From Pseudomonadota bacterium (GTDB lineage Bacteria > Pseudomonadota > Alphaproteobacteria > Rhizobiales > Xanthobacteraceae): a DNA stretch of 12,453 bases. This document shows, in pieces, positions 1 to 7,019 of this stretch (positions within the stretch are counted from its first letter, which is position 1; each line of letters begins with the position of its first letter). The position numbers and the translations under genes were made by a program. The notes under the pieces were generated by a model. It made no database searches and was not told the origin of the DNA. It saw nothing but the letters and a program-made list of their open reading frames with translations. The stretch lies in the NCBI GenBank assembly GCA_023405565.1, contig JAEXXW010000027.1, positions 1 through 12,453 of the forward strand. Direction: 5' to 3'.

Positions 1-573
1 CACGTAGACATACTGAAATCTGTAGTCGGGCACAGGTTGCAACTGAACCGTGAGCGGCATGCCGACGCCGACCACGACGGCATTGTCCAGCGAGACTGAC
101 GCAAGCGGATTCGTGGTTACATAAGTGCCGACCGCCGGCGGCGGGGTTATGGCCGCAGGCGCCATGGCGAAGGCACCGCGCGCATCCACGTCAATGGCGG
201 CGGCCATTGCGGACCTGTAGGACGGAGCCTGATAGTAAGTAGGCGCCTGATAGGTCACGACCGGCACCATGCTGGGTGTGAAAGGCGTGGATGTCGTCAC
301 CACGACCTCGCGAGTGACCGGGCGGAGGGTCATGTATTGCGAATACGCCCAGCCCTGCAGGCCACGGAAATTCACCTGACACCACAGGCTGCCTTCAATA
401 CAACCAATCACCATCGCCTGCCGGCGGGTGCCGATGCTTCCGATAATCGGATTTTCCGGACCGGGACCGGATCGAATATTGACGGGCGTTGTTGCTATGG
501 CAATCGTTTGGGCCTGCGCGGCGCCGATCATGGCCAGCGACGCGACAGCGGCAGATAAGGCGATGCGCTTCAT
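1..573 (-). CDS. Secreted SH3b-domain protein with DUF1236-like C-terminus (3' end cut by window edge)
   Basis: Reading the minus strand from ATG at 573 gives 191 codons without a stop up to base 1, so the C-terminus lies outside the window. Residues 1-21 are a Sec signal peptide ending AQA, with cleavage before Q22. Residues about 23-82 form a bacterial SH3 domain, with the typical VNIRSGPG opening and a GWAYSQYM closing strand. A Pro/Ala/Tyr-rich linker follows. The last visible part (AVGTYVTTNPLASV, then PVPDYRFQYVYV) resembles the start of DUF1236, a rhizobial domain that usually ends in a VNG...LV motif. SH3b domains bind peptides or cell-wall material, so a periplasmic envelope role is inferred. 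A GAGGA ribosome site sits four bases before the ATG. The open frame is certain; the DUF1236 assignment is from memory of the family. Confidence 0.85.
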   Translation of the reverse strand, partial: MKRIALSAAVASLAMIGAAQAQTIAIATTPVNIRSGPGPENPIIGSIGTRRQAMVIGCIEGSLWCQVNFRGLQGWAYSQYMTLRPVTREVVVTTSTPFTPSMVPVVTYQAPTYYQAPSYRSAMAAAIDVDARGAFAMAPAAITPPPAVGTYVTTNPLASVSLDNAVVVGVGMPLTVQLQPVPDYRFQYVYV

Positions 574-783
574 GGCATCCTCGCGGGTTTGAGACGGACC
601 TCCCCACAACGCCGCAGAAAATTGATCGTTCCTTCAACCGGGAGTTAGGACGTGAGGGCCTCCATAAGGAGCACGTGCAAATTTTCGTGACGATTTAACG
701 GTCCGTTTGATTTCGCTCAGGGCGGGACGCGCGGAGCCGGAGCAAATCATGTAAACTGAAGGTGGCAGCGAGGAGAGGGTGTC
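574..783. other. Divergent intergenic region, no gene seen
   Basis: These 210 bases separate the minus-strand SH3b gene from the plus-strand small membrane gene and must hold both promoters. I see an 8-bp palindrome GCACGTGC at 671-678, a short CTCC-ATAA-GGAG inverted repeat just before it, and no convincing -35/-10 pair. The 489-698 plus-strand reading frame has no family features and I do not accept it as a gene. Confidence 0.5.
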
Positions 784-975
784 GTGGTCGGCTGGCTGGT
801 TCGTTTGATTTTTATCCCGTCCGGCATCATTGCCGGATGGTTCGTGGCAAAGGATGCGCCGAATTTCAGCGCAGTGCAGCTTGTCGTCGGGCTGCTGCTC
901 GTGTTCTTCATCGTGCTGGTGATGATCATCGCGGCGCGTCTCGAAGACATGCGGAGCAAGAGCGCCGGCGATTGA
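784..975 (+). CDS. Small two-helix inner-membrane protein, 63 aa
   Basis: The frame starts at GTG 784, chosen because AGGAGAGG at 771-778 lies at proper distance and no better start lies upstream. The 63-aa product has two hydrophobic segments, about residues 3-22 and 31-50. They are joined by a short polar loop (AKDAPNFSA), and the protein ends in a charged tail (ARLEDMRSKSAGD). The layout predicts a helical hairpin in the inner membrane. Short proteins of this build, often starting MVGW.VR, are familiar as hypothetical proteins in Bradyrhizobium relatives, but I know no function. It stands alone and is followed by an imperfect hairpin with a T tract. The strong ribosome site and membrane pattern make it a likely real gene. 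Confidence 0.72.
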   Translation: MVGWLVRLIFIPSGIIAGWFVAKDAPNFSAVQLVVGLLLVFFIVLVMIIAARLEDMRSKSAGD

Positions 976-992
976 TAAGGCGTGACGGCTGC

Positions 993-1012
993 GCGATTGG
1001 TTTCGCAATCGC
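993..1012 (+). other. Perfect 7-bp hairpin after the small membrane gene
   Basis: GCGATTG and CAATCGC pair around a six-base loop (GTTTCG), 18 bases after the stop codon at 975. No T tract follows directly, so it is either a weak terminator stem or a transcript-end stabiliser. Confidence 0.4.
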
Positions 1013-1043
1013 CGGGGATATTTGTAAAATTTTCTCCAATGCG

Positions 1044-1086
1044 CCAACGATGCATTTCAAATGAATGCGCCGTTGGGATGCTTTTT
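1044..1086 (+). terminator. Probable intrinsic terminator, imperfect hairpin plus T5
   Basis: CCAACG (1044-1049) pairs with CGTTGG (1071-1076) and GCATT (1052-1056) pairs with AATGC (1064-1068). A two-base mismatch separates the stems and the loop is seven bases. A run of five T starts at 1082. Placed 70-110 bases after the 63-aa gene and before the next ribosome site, it could end the first transcript. The gap between stem and T run makes it suboptimal. Confidence 0.45.
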
Positions 1087-1226
1087 GTTATGCATATTCA
1101 GCAAAGCGTGATGCCTGGTAACGGTCCGGTGCTTTGACTGGTGCTAACCTGCCGTCGGAGCAAACGTTCCGAGTGCTTTTTTCTGCTTTTTGCATTTCAA
1201 GTGATCATGCGTAGGAGGACATCATC

Positions 1227-1634
1227 ATGCGCAAAGCTTTGATGGTCGTGACCGCCGCAGCCAGCATTGTGACCGCAACCGTCGCTGCGCCGAACAGCGC
1301 GCAGGCCCGTTGCTATGGTTGCTGGGCCGGTGCGGGACTTGCGGCTGGTGCGATTGCCGGCGCTGCTTTCGCCAGCACAGCTTACGGCAGCTATGGTTAT
1401 GGCGGTTACGGCTATGGCTATGGCTATGGAGGCTATGGCAACCCGTATTACGGCGGCGGTTATTATCAGCCGGCGGCCTATTACGGCAATCGTCCGGCTT
1501 ATTACGGCGGCTATTACCGGCCGTATTACGCGACCTATTACAATACGCCGCGTTATTATGGTAATTGGTGGGGACCGCGTTTTGCGCCGGCCTATGCCTA
1601 TGGCTGGCGCCGTCCGGTCGGCTATTACTGGTAA
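1227..1634 (+). CDS. Exported Gly/Tyr-rich low-complexity protein, 135 aa
   Basis: ATG 1227 follows a textbook AGGAGG at 1213-1218 with eight bases of spacing. Residues 1-27 are a signal peptide ending SAQA. After it come CYGCW, with two cysteines three apart, then a small-residue Gly/Ala helix (about 35-52). From about residue 53 to the end the protein is dominated by GY, YYGG and NPYYGG-type repeats, ending GWRRPVGYYW. Such proteins are common in Hyphomicrobiales as exported proteins of unknown function, and an envelope-associated or matrix role is only an inference. The repetitive GGC/TAT codons make two other frames open over the same DNA; those are shadows. The strong ribosome site suggests high expression. 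The gene is monocistronic, converging on the DUF1993 gene. Confidence 0.85.
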   Translation: MRKALMVVTAAASIVTATVAAPNSAQARCYGCWAGAGLAAGAIAGAAFASTAYGSYGYGGYGYGYGYGGYGNPYYGGGYYQPAAYYGNRPAYYGGYYRPYYATYYNTPRYYGNWWGPRFAPAYAYGWRRPVGYYW

Positions 1635-1641
1635 CGGGAAG

Positions 1642-1671
1642 AGAGGGCGGAGTTTGTATCTTCCGCCCTCT
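1642..1671. terminator. Hairpin between convergent genes, likely bidirectional terminator
   Basis: AGAGGGCGGA (1642-1651) and TCCGCCCTCT (1662-1671) form a perfect 10-bp GC-rich stem with a 10-base loop. It begins seven bases after the stop of the Gly/Tyr-rich gene and lies just beyond the stop of the convergent DUF1993 gene. There is no clear T tract on either side, so termination strength is uncertain. Confidence 0.6.
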
Positions 1672-1682
1672 TCCTCGGCATT

Positions 1683-1712
1683 GACTGCTTAATTGTCGAC
1701 TGCTTAATTGTC
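1683..1712. repeat. Perfect 15-bp tandem duplication spanning the DUF1993 stop codon
   Basis: The 15-mer GACTGCTTAATTGTC occurs twice head to tail (1683-1697 and 1698-1712). On the minus strand each copy reads Asp-Asn-stop-Ala-Val. The copy nearer the gene supplies the real last two residues and stop codon of the DUF1993 protein, and the second copy lies just after it. Loss or gain of one copy would leave the protein unchanged. Confidence 0.85.
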
Positions 1713-2216
1713 CTTCAGCCGCAGGTAATCCATCTTGCTGAGCGTCACACCGTTGTGCCGCAGGATGTCGTAGGCAGTCGTGACGTGAAAGAAGAAGTTC
1801 GGCAGTGCGAAGGTGAAGAGATAGGCGCTGCCGCTGAAAGTCGGCGTAAAATCCCGCAGCTTCAGCTCGATGGTTTTGTTTTCGAGATTTTCAAACTGGG
1901 GTTCCCTGAAGCCGTCGATGTAAGCGATCGTCTTTTCGATCCGCGCGTATAGATCCGAAAAAGTCTTTTCGTTGTCTTCCATCTTCGGCGCCGGCGTGCC
2001 GGTGATCCGCTCGATCGCCAGCTTCGATGTGTCGCTGGCGCGCTGAACCTGGCCGGCGAGCGTCAGCATGTCAGGCGCGAGGCGGGCCTCCACCAAAGAC
2101 ACCGGATCGGTGCCGGTTTCCCTAGCATGAGCTTCACCTTTGCGCAGCACAAGGGACATGGTGGTCAGGCCGCGCACAAAGACGGGGACGGAAGCCTGAT
2201 ACATCGAGATGGGCAT
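1704..2216 (-). CDS. DUF1993 domain-containing protein, 170 aa
   Basis: The chosen start is ATG at 2216 (MPISMYQASVPVF), preceded by AGGGA about eight bases upstream. It matches the usual DUF1993 beginning and length of about 170 residues. Longer in-frame extension to 2444 would overlap the divergent permease gene and adds sequence without family character. Hallmarks visible are the N-terminal M-YQASVPVFVR segment, ARLAPDM (44-50), and the C-terminal LPNFFFHVTTAYDILRHNGV block (139-157) with His144 and His154. DUF1993 belongs, to my knowledge, to the DinB/YfiT-like four-helix superfamily, whose members bind metal and sometimes a thiol cofactor. No reaction is established. The gene is transcribed alone and away from the permease. 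Confidence 0.88.
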   Translation of the reverse strand: MPISMYQASVPVFVRGLTTMSLVLRKGEAHARETGTDPVSLVEARLAPDMLTLAGQVQRASDTSKLAIERITGTPAPKMEDNEKTFSDLYARIEKTIAYIDGFREPQFENLENKTIELKLRDFTPTFSGSAYLFTFALPNFFFHVTTAYDILRHNGVTLSKMDYLRLKDN

Positions 2217-2365
2217 GGGTGCTTTCCCTGGAGGGCAATGAAATCTGCGATCTATTGTCGACATCACGTCATTCAAGGGAACAAATTTGTTGAAATGCGT
2301 TGTTTCCGGAATGGCACACGCTAAGCTTTGGCGTGCCGGCCCAATCCGCGAAAGGACGTTTTCGC
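2217..2365. promoter_or_regulatory. Divergent promoter region with a 12-bp palindrome
   Basis: This 149-base gap serves both the DUF1993 gene (minus) and the APC permease (plus). It contains a perfect palindrome AACAAATTTGTT at 2280-2291 and an imperfect inverted repeat, GGCAC...GTGCC, around 2310-2340. Either could bind a regulator. I cannot assign a confident -35/-10 pair. Confidence 0.4.
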
Positions 2366-3790
2366 ATGACAGTCGTCGCCGATGCCCCAATGCGCCAGGC
2401 CGCCGCAACAGAGCAGCCGGAATTGAAGCGGGTGATGGGGCCATGGCTGCTGCTGCTGTTCATCGTTGGCGATATCCTTGGTACGGGCATCTATGCGCTG
2501 ACCGGCCAGGTGGCCAAGCAAGTCGGCGGTGTCGTGTGGCTGCCGTTTCTGGTGGCTTTCGTCGTCGCGCTGATGACGGCGTTTTCCTATCTCGAGCTGG
2601 TGACGAAATACCCGCGTGCGGCAGGGGCAGCGCTGTATACGCACCGCGCTTTCGGCATTCACTTCTTCACCTTCATCGTCGCCTTCGCGGTGATGTGTTC
2701 GGGTATCACGTCGTCAGCGACGGCGTCGCGGGCCTTCGCCGCGAATTTCTCGCAGGCGTTCGGGCTCAATCTGGCCGGCACGATCGGCATCACGCTGGCG
2801 GCGCTCGCCTTCATGGCTTTGGTTGCGGTCGTCAATTTCCGTGGCGTCGGCGAGAGCGTGAAGGCGAATGTGGTTTTGACCTGTGTCGAACTATCGGGCC
2901 TTCTGATCATCATCTTCATCGGCTTGTGGGCGATCGGCACCGGGCAAGGCGATGTCTCGCGTGCATTCGAATTCCGCACATCGCCGGATGCGAGCTTCGT
3001 CTGGCCGGTGATTGCGGCCACAACACTGGCCTTCTTTGCGATGGTGGGCTTTGAGGATTCCGTCAACATGGCGGAAGAGACAAAGGACCCGACGCGCATC
3101 TTCCCGAAAATCCTGCTGGCCGGGTTGTTCATCACCGGGGCGATCTATGTTCTCGTGTCGATCTCGGCGATCACGCTCGTGCCGCCGGCCGAGCTTGGCA
3201 GCGGCGAAACGCCATTGTTGAAGGTGGTGCAGGCCGGTGCGCCGAATTTTCCGGTCTGGATCTTTGGTTTCATCACCATGTTTGCCGTCGCCAATTCGGC
3301 GCTGATCAACATGCTGATGGCAAGCCGCCTTGTCTATGGCATGAGCCGGGAGCATGTGCTGCCGCCCGTGTTCGGCAAGGTGCATGCAAGGAGGCATTCG
3401 CCTTACATTGCCATTGGTTTCACAACATTGCTGGCCTTCGCACTCATCACGTTTGTCGGTGAGATTCCAGCCCTTGGCGGCACGACGGCGCTGCTGCTGC
3501 TCTGCGTGTTCACCGTGGTCAATATCGCGGTGCTCGTGCTGCGCAAGGACCGGGTTGCGCACAAACATTTCAAAACGCCAACGATCGTGGCTGTGTTCGG
3601 CGCGTTGAGTTGCGCGTTTCTTGCCGGGCCGTGGACCGGGCGCGATCCGGCGCAATACAGGATTGCTGGTATCCTGCTGGCCATCGGCATTGTGCTGTGG
3701 GTGGTGACGGTGTTCATCAACCGCGCCGCCGGCGTCAGGCCGTCCGATCCCCTGATGGACGAGGTCGGCGGGATCGGGCCGAAGAATTAA
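2366..3790 (+). CDS. APC-family amino-acid/amine permease, 474 aa
   Basis: Start ATG 2366 is chosen because AAAGGA (2351-2356) lies at correct distance and the upstream extension to 2300 adds non-hydrophobic residues. After a 24-residue polar N-terminus come about 12 hydrophobic segments. The first helix holds the unwound substrate-site motif GDILGTGIY (35-43). Residues 229-250 (GFEDSVNMAEETKDPTRIFP) match the GFE...AEE.K.P.R..P signature after helix 6 of the amino acid-polyamine-organocation superfamily (TC 2.A.3). Such proteins carry amino acids, polyamines or related amines across the inner membrane by proton symport or exchange. The substrate is not readable here. The length is normal and no frameshift is seen. 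Divergent DUF1993 and a downstream repeat block suggest a single-gene transcript. Confidence 0.92.
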   Translation: MTVVADAPMRQAAATEQPELKRVMGPWLLLLFIVGDILGTGIYALTGQVAKQVGGVVWLPFLVAFVVALMTAFSYLELVTKYPRAAGAALYTHRAFGIHFFTFIVAFAVMCSGITSSATASRAFAANFSQAFGLNLAGTIGITLAALAFMALVAVVNFRGVGESVKANVVLTCVELSGLLIIIFIGLWAIGTGQGDVSRAFEFRTSPDASFVWPVIAATTLAFFAMVGFEDSVNMAEETKDPTRIFPKILLAGLFITGAIYVLVSISAITLVPPAELGSGETPLLKVVQAGAPNFPVWIFGFITMFAVANSALINMLMASRLVYGMSREHVLPPVFGKVHARRHSPYIAIGFTTLLAFALITFVGEIPALGGTTALLLLCVFTVVNIAVLVLRKDRVAHKHFKTPTIVAVFGALSCAFLAGPWTGRDPAQYRIAGILLAIGIVLWVVTVFINRAAGVRPSDPLMDEVGGIGPKN

Positions 3791-3840
3791 AAGCGTTTTC
3801 GAGCGAAGTGGGTACCGGTTCGCGTGAAGAAAACGCGTTA
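3791..3840. repeat. Palindromic intergenic repeat (rhizobial REP-like element)
   Basis: It begins at the base after the permease stop codon. GCGTTTTC (3793-3800) pairs with GAAAACGC (3829-3836), and inside it GCGAA (3803-3807) pairs with TTCGC (3819-3823) around a GGTACC centre. I recognise the text (GCGTTTTCGAGCGAAGTGG and so on) as a dispersed short repeat very common between genes in Hyphomicrobiales. As a hairpin it may also protect or terminate the permease mRNA. Confidence 0.75.
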
Positions 3841-3852
3841 AAACTAAAAATC

Positions 3853-3898
3853 AGAGCGCCGGCCTTGATTCCGTTCGGAGCCGGAAAAGCTCTAAGAA
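3853..3898. repeat. Second short intergenic repeat module, AGAGC...GCTCT
   Basis: AGAGC (3853-3857) and GCTCT (3890-3894) bracket a core containing CTTGATTCCGTTCGGAGCCGG. This resembles another dispersed module seen next to the preceding repeat in related genomes. It lies between the convergent permease and livHM-type genes, and transcripts from both sides would run into it. Confidence 0.55.
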
Positions 3899-5743
3899 TT
3901 AGGGTTTGCCGCGTATCGGGCTCCTGAGCGAGAGGATCTCGCCGACAATGCCTTTGCGGAACAACAGAATGCAGACCACGAAGATGGTCCCGACGACGAC
4001 CGGGACGGGGACATTCGCCGTCGCCAGATAATCATGCAGCGTTACCACGAGCACGGCGCCGACGACCGGCCCGAACAGCGTGCCCATTCCTCCCAGCAGC
4101 GTCATCAGAACGACTTCGCCGGACATCTGCCATTGCACGTCGGTCAGCGTTGCAAGCTGCAGCGCAATCGCTTTGGTGCCACCGGCAAGGGCCGACAAGG
4201 CCGCCGACAGCACGAAGGCCAGTAGTTTGTAGTGATCGATCTTGTAGCCGAGCGATACGGCGCGGGCCGGATTTTCACGGATGGCCTGCAGAACGGAGCC
4301 AAATGGCGAGTTCGAGATGCGATAGATCAGGAGATAGCCACCGACAAAAATCGCGGCGACGAAGTAATACATCGCCATATTGCCGCTGAGGTCGATCAGC
4401 CCGAACAGATAGCCACGCGGCACCGACTGGATTCCATCCTCGCCGCCGGTGAACGGGAATTGCAGGGCGAGAAAGAAGATGATCTGCGACAGCGCCAGTG
4501 TGATCATCGCGAAATAGATGCCCTGACGGCGGATCGCGATAAGGCCGAACAGCAAGCCCAGCACGGCACCGCACGCGACCGATGCCAGGATCGCAAGTTC
4601 GGGTGTCAGTCCCCAGACTTTTGCCGTATGCGCGGCGACATAGGCGGCGCTGCCAAAGAACGCGGCGTGGCCGAATGACAGAAGGCCGCCATAGCCGATC
4701 AGCAGGTTGAAGGCGCAGGCGAACAAGGCGAAGCACCAGAGCTTCATCAGGAAAACCGGATAGAAGAAGAATGGCGCCACCAGAAGGGCGAGAAGACCGA
4801 GGGCGGGAAGAAGCTTTGCCCACCAGCCATTCAGCAGCGCACCAGTGCCGAAGGCGAGGGTGTGGCCACCCGGCCCGGTTTCGCGCCCGAAAATTCCAGC
4901 GGGCTTCACCAGCAGAACCGCGATCATGACAAGGAACACGACCAGGTTCGAAATCTGCGGATAGAAGACCTTGGCCAGGCCTTCGAGCACGCCCAGCGAA
5001 AGCCCGACAATTGCAGAGCCGGCAATGGAGCCCATGCCGCCGATCACCACCACAGCGAAGACGACGATGATCAATCCGCTGCCCATATGCGGGCTGATCT
5101 GATAGATCGGCGCGGCCATGACGCCGGCCAATCCCGCAAGGGCCGAGCCGGCAATGAATGTGCCCGTCAGCAGCAGCGGGACGTTGAGACCGAGCGCGCG
5201 GGCCAGCAAAGGATTTTCGGTTGTTGCGCGCAAATAGGATCCGAGCTTGGTCCTTTCGATGACGAACCAGGTGGCGATGCATAACGCGATCGATGCCACG
5301 ACGATCCAGGCGCGATAGATCGGCAAATACATAAAGCCGAGATCGAATATCCCGGTCAATGCGGGCGGGATGGAATAGCGGCGGCCAGCGCCGCCGAAAT
5401 AGTGATTGAACATGCCGTCGATCACCAGCATCAGCCCGAAGGTGAGCAGCAGGCCATACAGGTGGTCGAGCTGGTAGACCCAGCGCAGTAATCCGCGTTC
5501 GATCGCCAATGCCAGCAAAGCGACCGCGGCCGGCGCAATGATGAGCGCCCACCAATAGTTGATCCCGAGCGACTGCAACAGCATCCACGCAATGAAGGCT
5601 CCCACCATGTAGAAGGAGCCTTGCGCGACATTGATGACGTTGAGCAGGCCGAAGACGACGGCAACGCCCATGCTCAGCAATGCATAGAACGAACCGTTGA
5701 TCAGGCCGAGTGTGAGCTGGCTGAGCAGGATATTGGATGACAT
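3899..5743 (-). CDS. Fused LivH-LivM branched-chain-amino-acid-type ABC permease, 614 aa
   Basis: This is one unbroken frame holding two permeases. Residues 1-287 are LivH-like: start LTLGLINGSFYALLSMG, LNVINVAQGSFYMVGAF near 34-50, coupling segment ERTKLGSYLRATTENP (163-178), and end KPAGIFGRE. A linker (about 288-310) leads to a LivM-like half (311-614), with LLIGYGGLLSFGHAAFFG (347-364), coupling segment SPFGSVLQAIRENPARA (479-495) and LLGGMGTLFGPVVGA (549-563). In this transporter class LivH and LivM form the membrane channel, two LivG/LivF ATPases power it and a periplasmic protein delivers substrate. Here the fusion would act as the whole channel. No ATPase gene lies in the window. The gene follows SBP1 by 70 bases containing a strong terminator, and its own ribosome site is weak (AGG 12 bases before ATG). 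The substrate may be an aromatic acid, amide or amino acid. Confidence 0.94.
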   Translation of the reverse strand: MSSNILLSQLTLGLINGSFYALLSMGVAVVFGLLNVINVAQGSFYMVGAFIAWMLLQSLGINYWWALIIAPAAVALLALAIERGLLRWVYQLDHLYGLLLTFGLMLVIDGMFNHYFGGAGRRYSIPPALTGIFDLGFMYLPIYRAWIVVASIALCIATWFVIERTKLGSYLRATTENPLLARALGLNVPLLLTGTFIAGSALAGLAGVMAAPIYQISPHMGSGLIIVVFAVVVIGGMGSIAGSAIVGLSLGVLEGLAKVFYPQISNLVVFLVMIAVLLVKPAGIFGRETGPGGHTLAFGTGALLNGWWAKLLPALGLLALLVAPFFFYPVFLMKLWCFALFACAFNLLIGYGGLLSFGHAAFFGSAAYVAAHTAKVWGLTPELAILASVACGAVLGLLFGLIAIRRQGIYFAMITLALSQIIFFLALQFPFTGGEDGIQSVPRGYLFGLIDLSGNMAMYYFVAAIFVGGYLLIYRISNSPFGSVLQAIRENPARAVSLGYKIDHYKLLAFVLSAALSALAGGTKAIALQLATLTDVQWQMSGEVVLMTLLGGMGTLFGPVVGAVLVVTLHDYLATANVPVPVVVGTIFVVCILLFRKGIVGEILSLRSPIRGKP

Positions 5744-5767
5744 TGCTGCGGCGACCTGGTGCGGTCC

Positions 5768-5797
5768 AAAAAAATCCCCCGGCTGATGGCCGGGGGA
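5768..5797 (-). terminator. Strong rho-independent terminator between SBP1 and the fused permease
   Basis: On the minus strand a 9-bp GC-rich stem (plus-strand TCCCCCGGC 5775-5783 with GCCGGGGGA 5789-5797) and a 5-base loop are followed by seven U (A run 5768-5774). It starts 17 bases after the SBP1 stop codon. It should end most transcripts after SBP1 and let a minority read into the permease gene, giving more binding protein than channel. Confidence 0.92.
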
Positions 5798-5813
5798 AGT
5801 CCCGGAAGGATTC

Positions 5814-7019
5814 TTACTTCTTCAGATAGGTGCATTCTTCGGGCACCATCGGCCGGAACGCCACGTCGCCGGGAATGGTTTTGACGAGCTTCAGGTAATC
5901 CCAGGCGCCTTTGGATTCGCCCGGTGTCTTGACCTGAACGAGGAACATGTCGTGCACCATGCGGCCGTCCTCGCGCAGCTTTCCGCCTTTTGCGAAGCCG
6001 TCATTGACGGGCATGTCGCGCATCTTGGCGATGACCTTCTTCGCGTCGTCGGTGCCGGACGCTTCGATCGCCTTCAGGTAATGCCGGACGGCGGAATAGA
6101 CGCCGGCGGGGATGAAGCCCGGTGCGCGGCCTACACGATCGCGATAGCGCTTGGCAAAGGCGCGGGTGTCATCATCAAGATCGGAGTAGAAGCCGACGAC
6201 ATACATCGAGCCTTGCGCCGATTGCAGGCCAAGTCCGTGGATGTTGTCGACGTCGAGGCTCATCGTCGCCATCTTGATATTGCTTTTGCCGATCCCGAAT
6301 TCGTTGGACTGCTTGATCGCGTTGTTCAGGTCGTCGCCGGCGTTGGCGAATGCGATCACGTCGGGTTTGGCGGCCTGGGCCTGCAGGATGTAGGAGGAGA
6401 AGTCGGGATTGTTGAAGGGGTGCTTCACGGATCCGACCACTTCGCCGCCGGCCTTGGTGATGAAATTGGTGATGCCGCGCTCCAGCGCATGGCCGAAGGC
6501 ATAATCAGCGGTGATGAAGAACCACTTCTTGCCGAGTTGCGGCAGCGCCTCGGCGATGCCTTTGCCGAGCGACCAGGTATCATAGGTCCAGTGCGCGCCG
6601 GTGGGCGAACAGGCTTTGCCGGTCAGTTCGAATGTGCCGCCGCCGCTGATCAGCGTGATCTTTTCCTTGCGTTTCGCGATGTCCTGCACCGCGAGTGCGA
6701 CCGACGAATTCACGAGATCGGCCACGGCGTCGACCTGCTCGACATCGAACCACTTGTTGGCGAGCGAAACGCCGATATCGGCTTTGTTCTGATGGTCGCC
6801 GATGACGAGCTCGATCGGCTTGCCATTGACCTTGCCGCCGAATTCCTCGATTGCCAGCCGCGCGGCCTCAACCGAGCCCTTGCCGGCGTTTTCAGAATAG
6901 ATGCCGGACATGTCGGTCAGCACGCCGATCTTGATCTTGTCGTCGGAATATTGTGCTTGAGCCGAGCCGATCCCGATCAGGGTCGCGGCCGACAGAATCT
7001 GGAACAAGCGAAGTTGCAT
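5814..7019 (-). CDS. ABC transporter substrate-binding protein SBP1 (type I periplasmic fold), 401 aa
   Basis: ATG 7019 is preceded by GGGGAGGAT at proper spacing. Residues 1-22 are a signal peptide ending SAQA, with cleavage before Q23. The mature protein begins with KIKIGVLTDMSGIYSENAGKGS, the opening strand and ligand loop of the Peripla_BP_6/LivJ-like family, and has lobe-two features ADYAFGHALE (171-180) and GSVKHPFNNPDFSSY (196-210). Two cysteines only, C137 and C396, could form a disulfide. Its role is to capture a small molecule in the periplasm and hand it to the permease encoded downstream on the same strand. Ligands for this family include branched-chain amino acids, amides, urea and aromatic acids; the motif set does not tell which. 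A MarR gene diverges from it, suggesting ligand-dependent control. Confidence 0.94.
   Translation of the reverse strand: MQLRLFQILSAATLIGIGSAQAQYSDDKIKIGVLTDMSGIYSENAGKGSVEAARLAIEEFGGKVNGKPIELVIGDHQNKADIGVSLANKWFDVEQVDAVADLVNSSVALAVQDIAKRKEKITLISGGGTFELTGKACSPTGAHWTYDTWSLGKGIAEALPQLGKKWFFITADYAFGHALERGITNFITKAGGEVVGSVKHPFNNPDFSSYILQAQAAKPDVIAFANAGDDLNNAIKQSNEFGIGKSNIKMATMSLDVDNIHGLGLQSAQGSMYVVGFYSDLDDDTRAFAKRYRDRVGRAPGFIPAGVYSAVRHYLKAIEASGTDDAKKVIAKMRDMPVNDGFAKGGKLREDGRMVHDMFLVQVKTPGESKGAWDYLKLVKTIPGDVAFRPMVPEECTYLKK

Noticed and set aside
634..1064. Long frames over the small membrane gene on both strands
   Set aside because: They lack ribosome sites and family features, and they overlap the better supported 784-975 gene.
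1310..1692. Alternative plus-strand frames inside the Gly/Tyr-rich gene
   Set aside because: They arise from repetitive GGC/TAT codons. Only the 1227 frame has a ribosome site and a signal peptide.
2287..3054. 255-codon plus-strand frame in the APC permease
   Set aside because: Shadow frame of the permease, rich in Arg and Gly, with no hydrophobic segments.
2891..3655. 254-codon minus-strand frame opposite the APC permease
   Set aside because: His/Arg/Asp-rich antisense shadow with no recognisable domain.
4275..5588. 437-codon minus-strand frame within the fused permease
   Set aside because: Off-frame shadow of the LivH-LivM coding sequence, Arg/His-rich and without membrane pattern.
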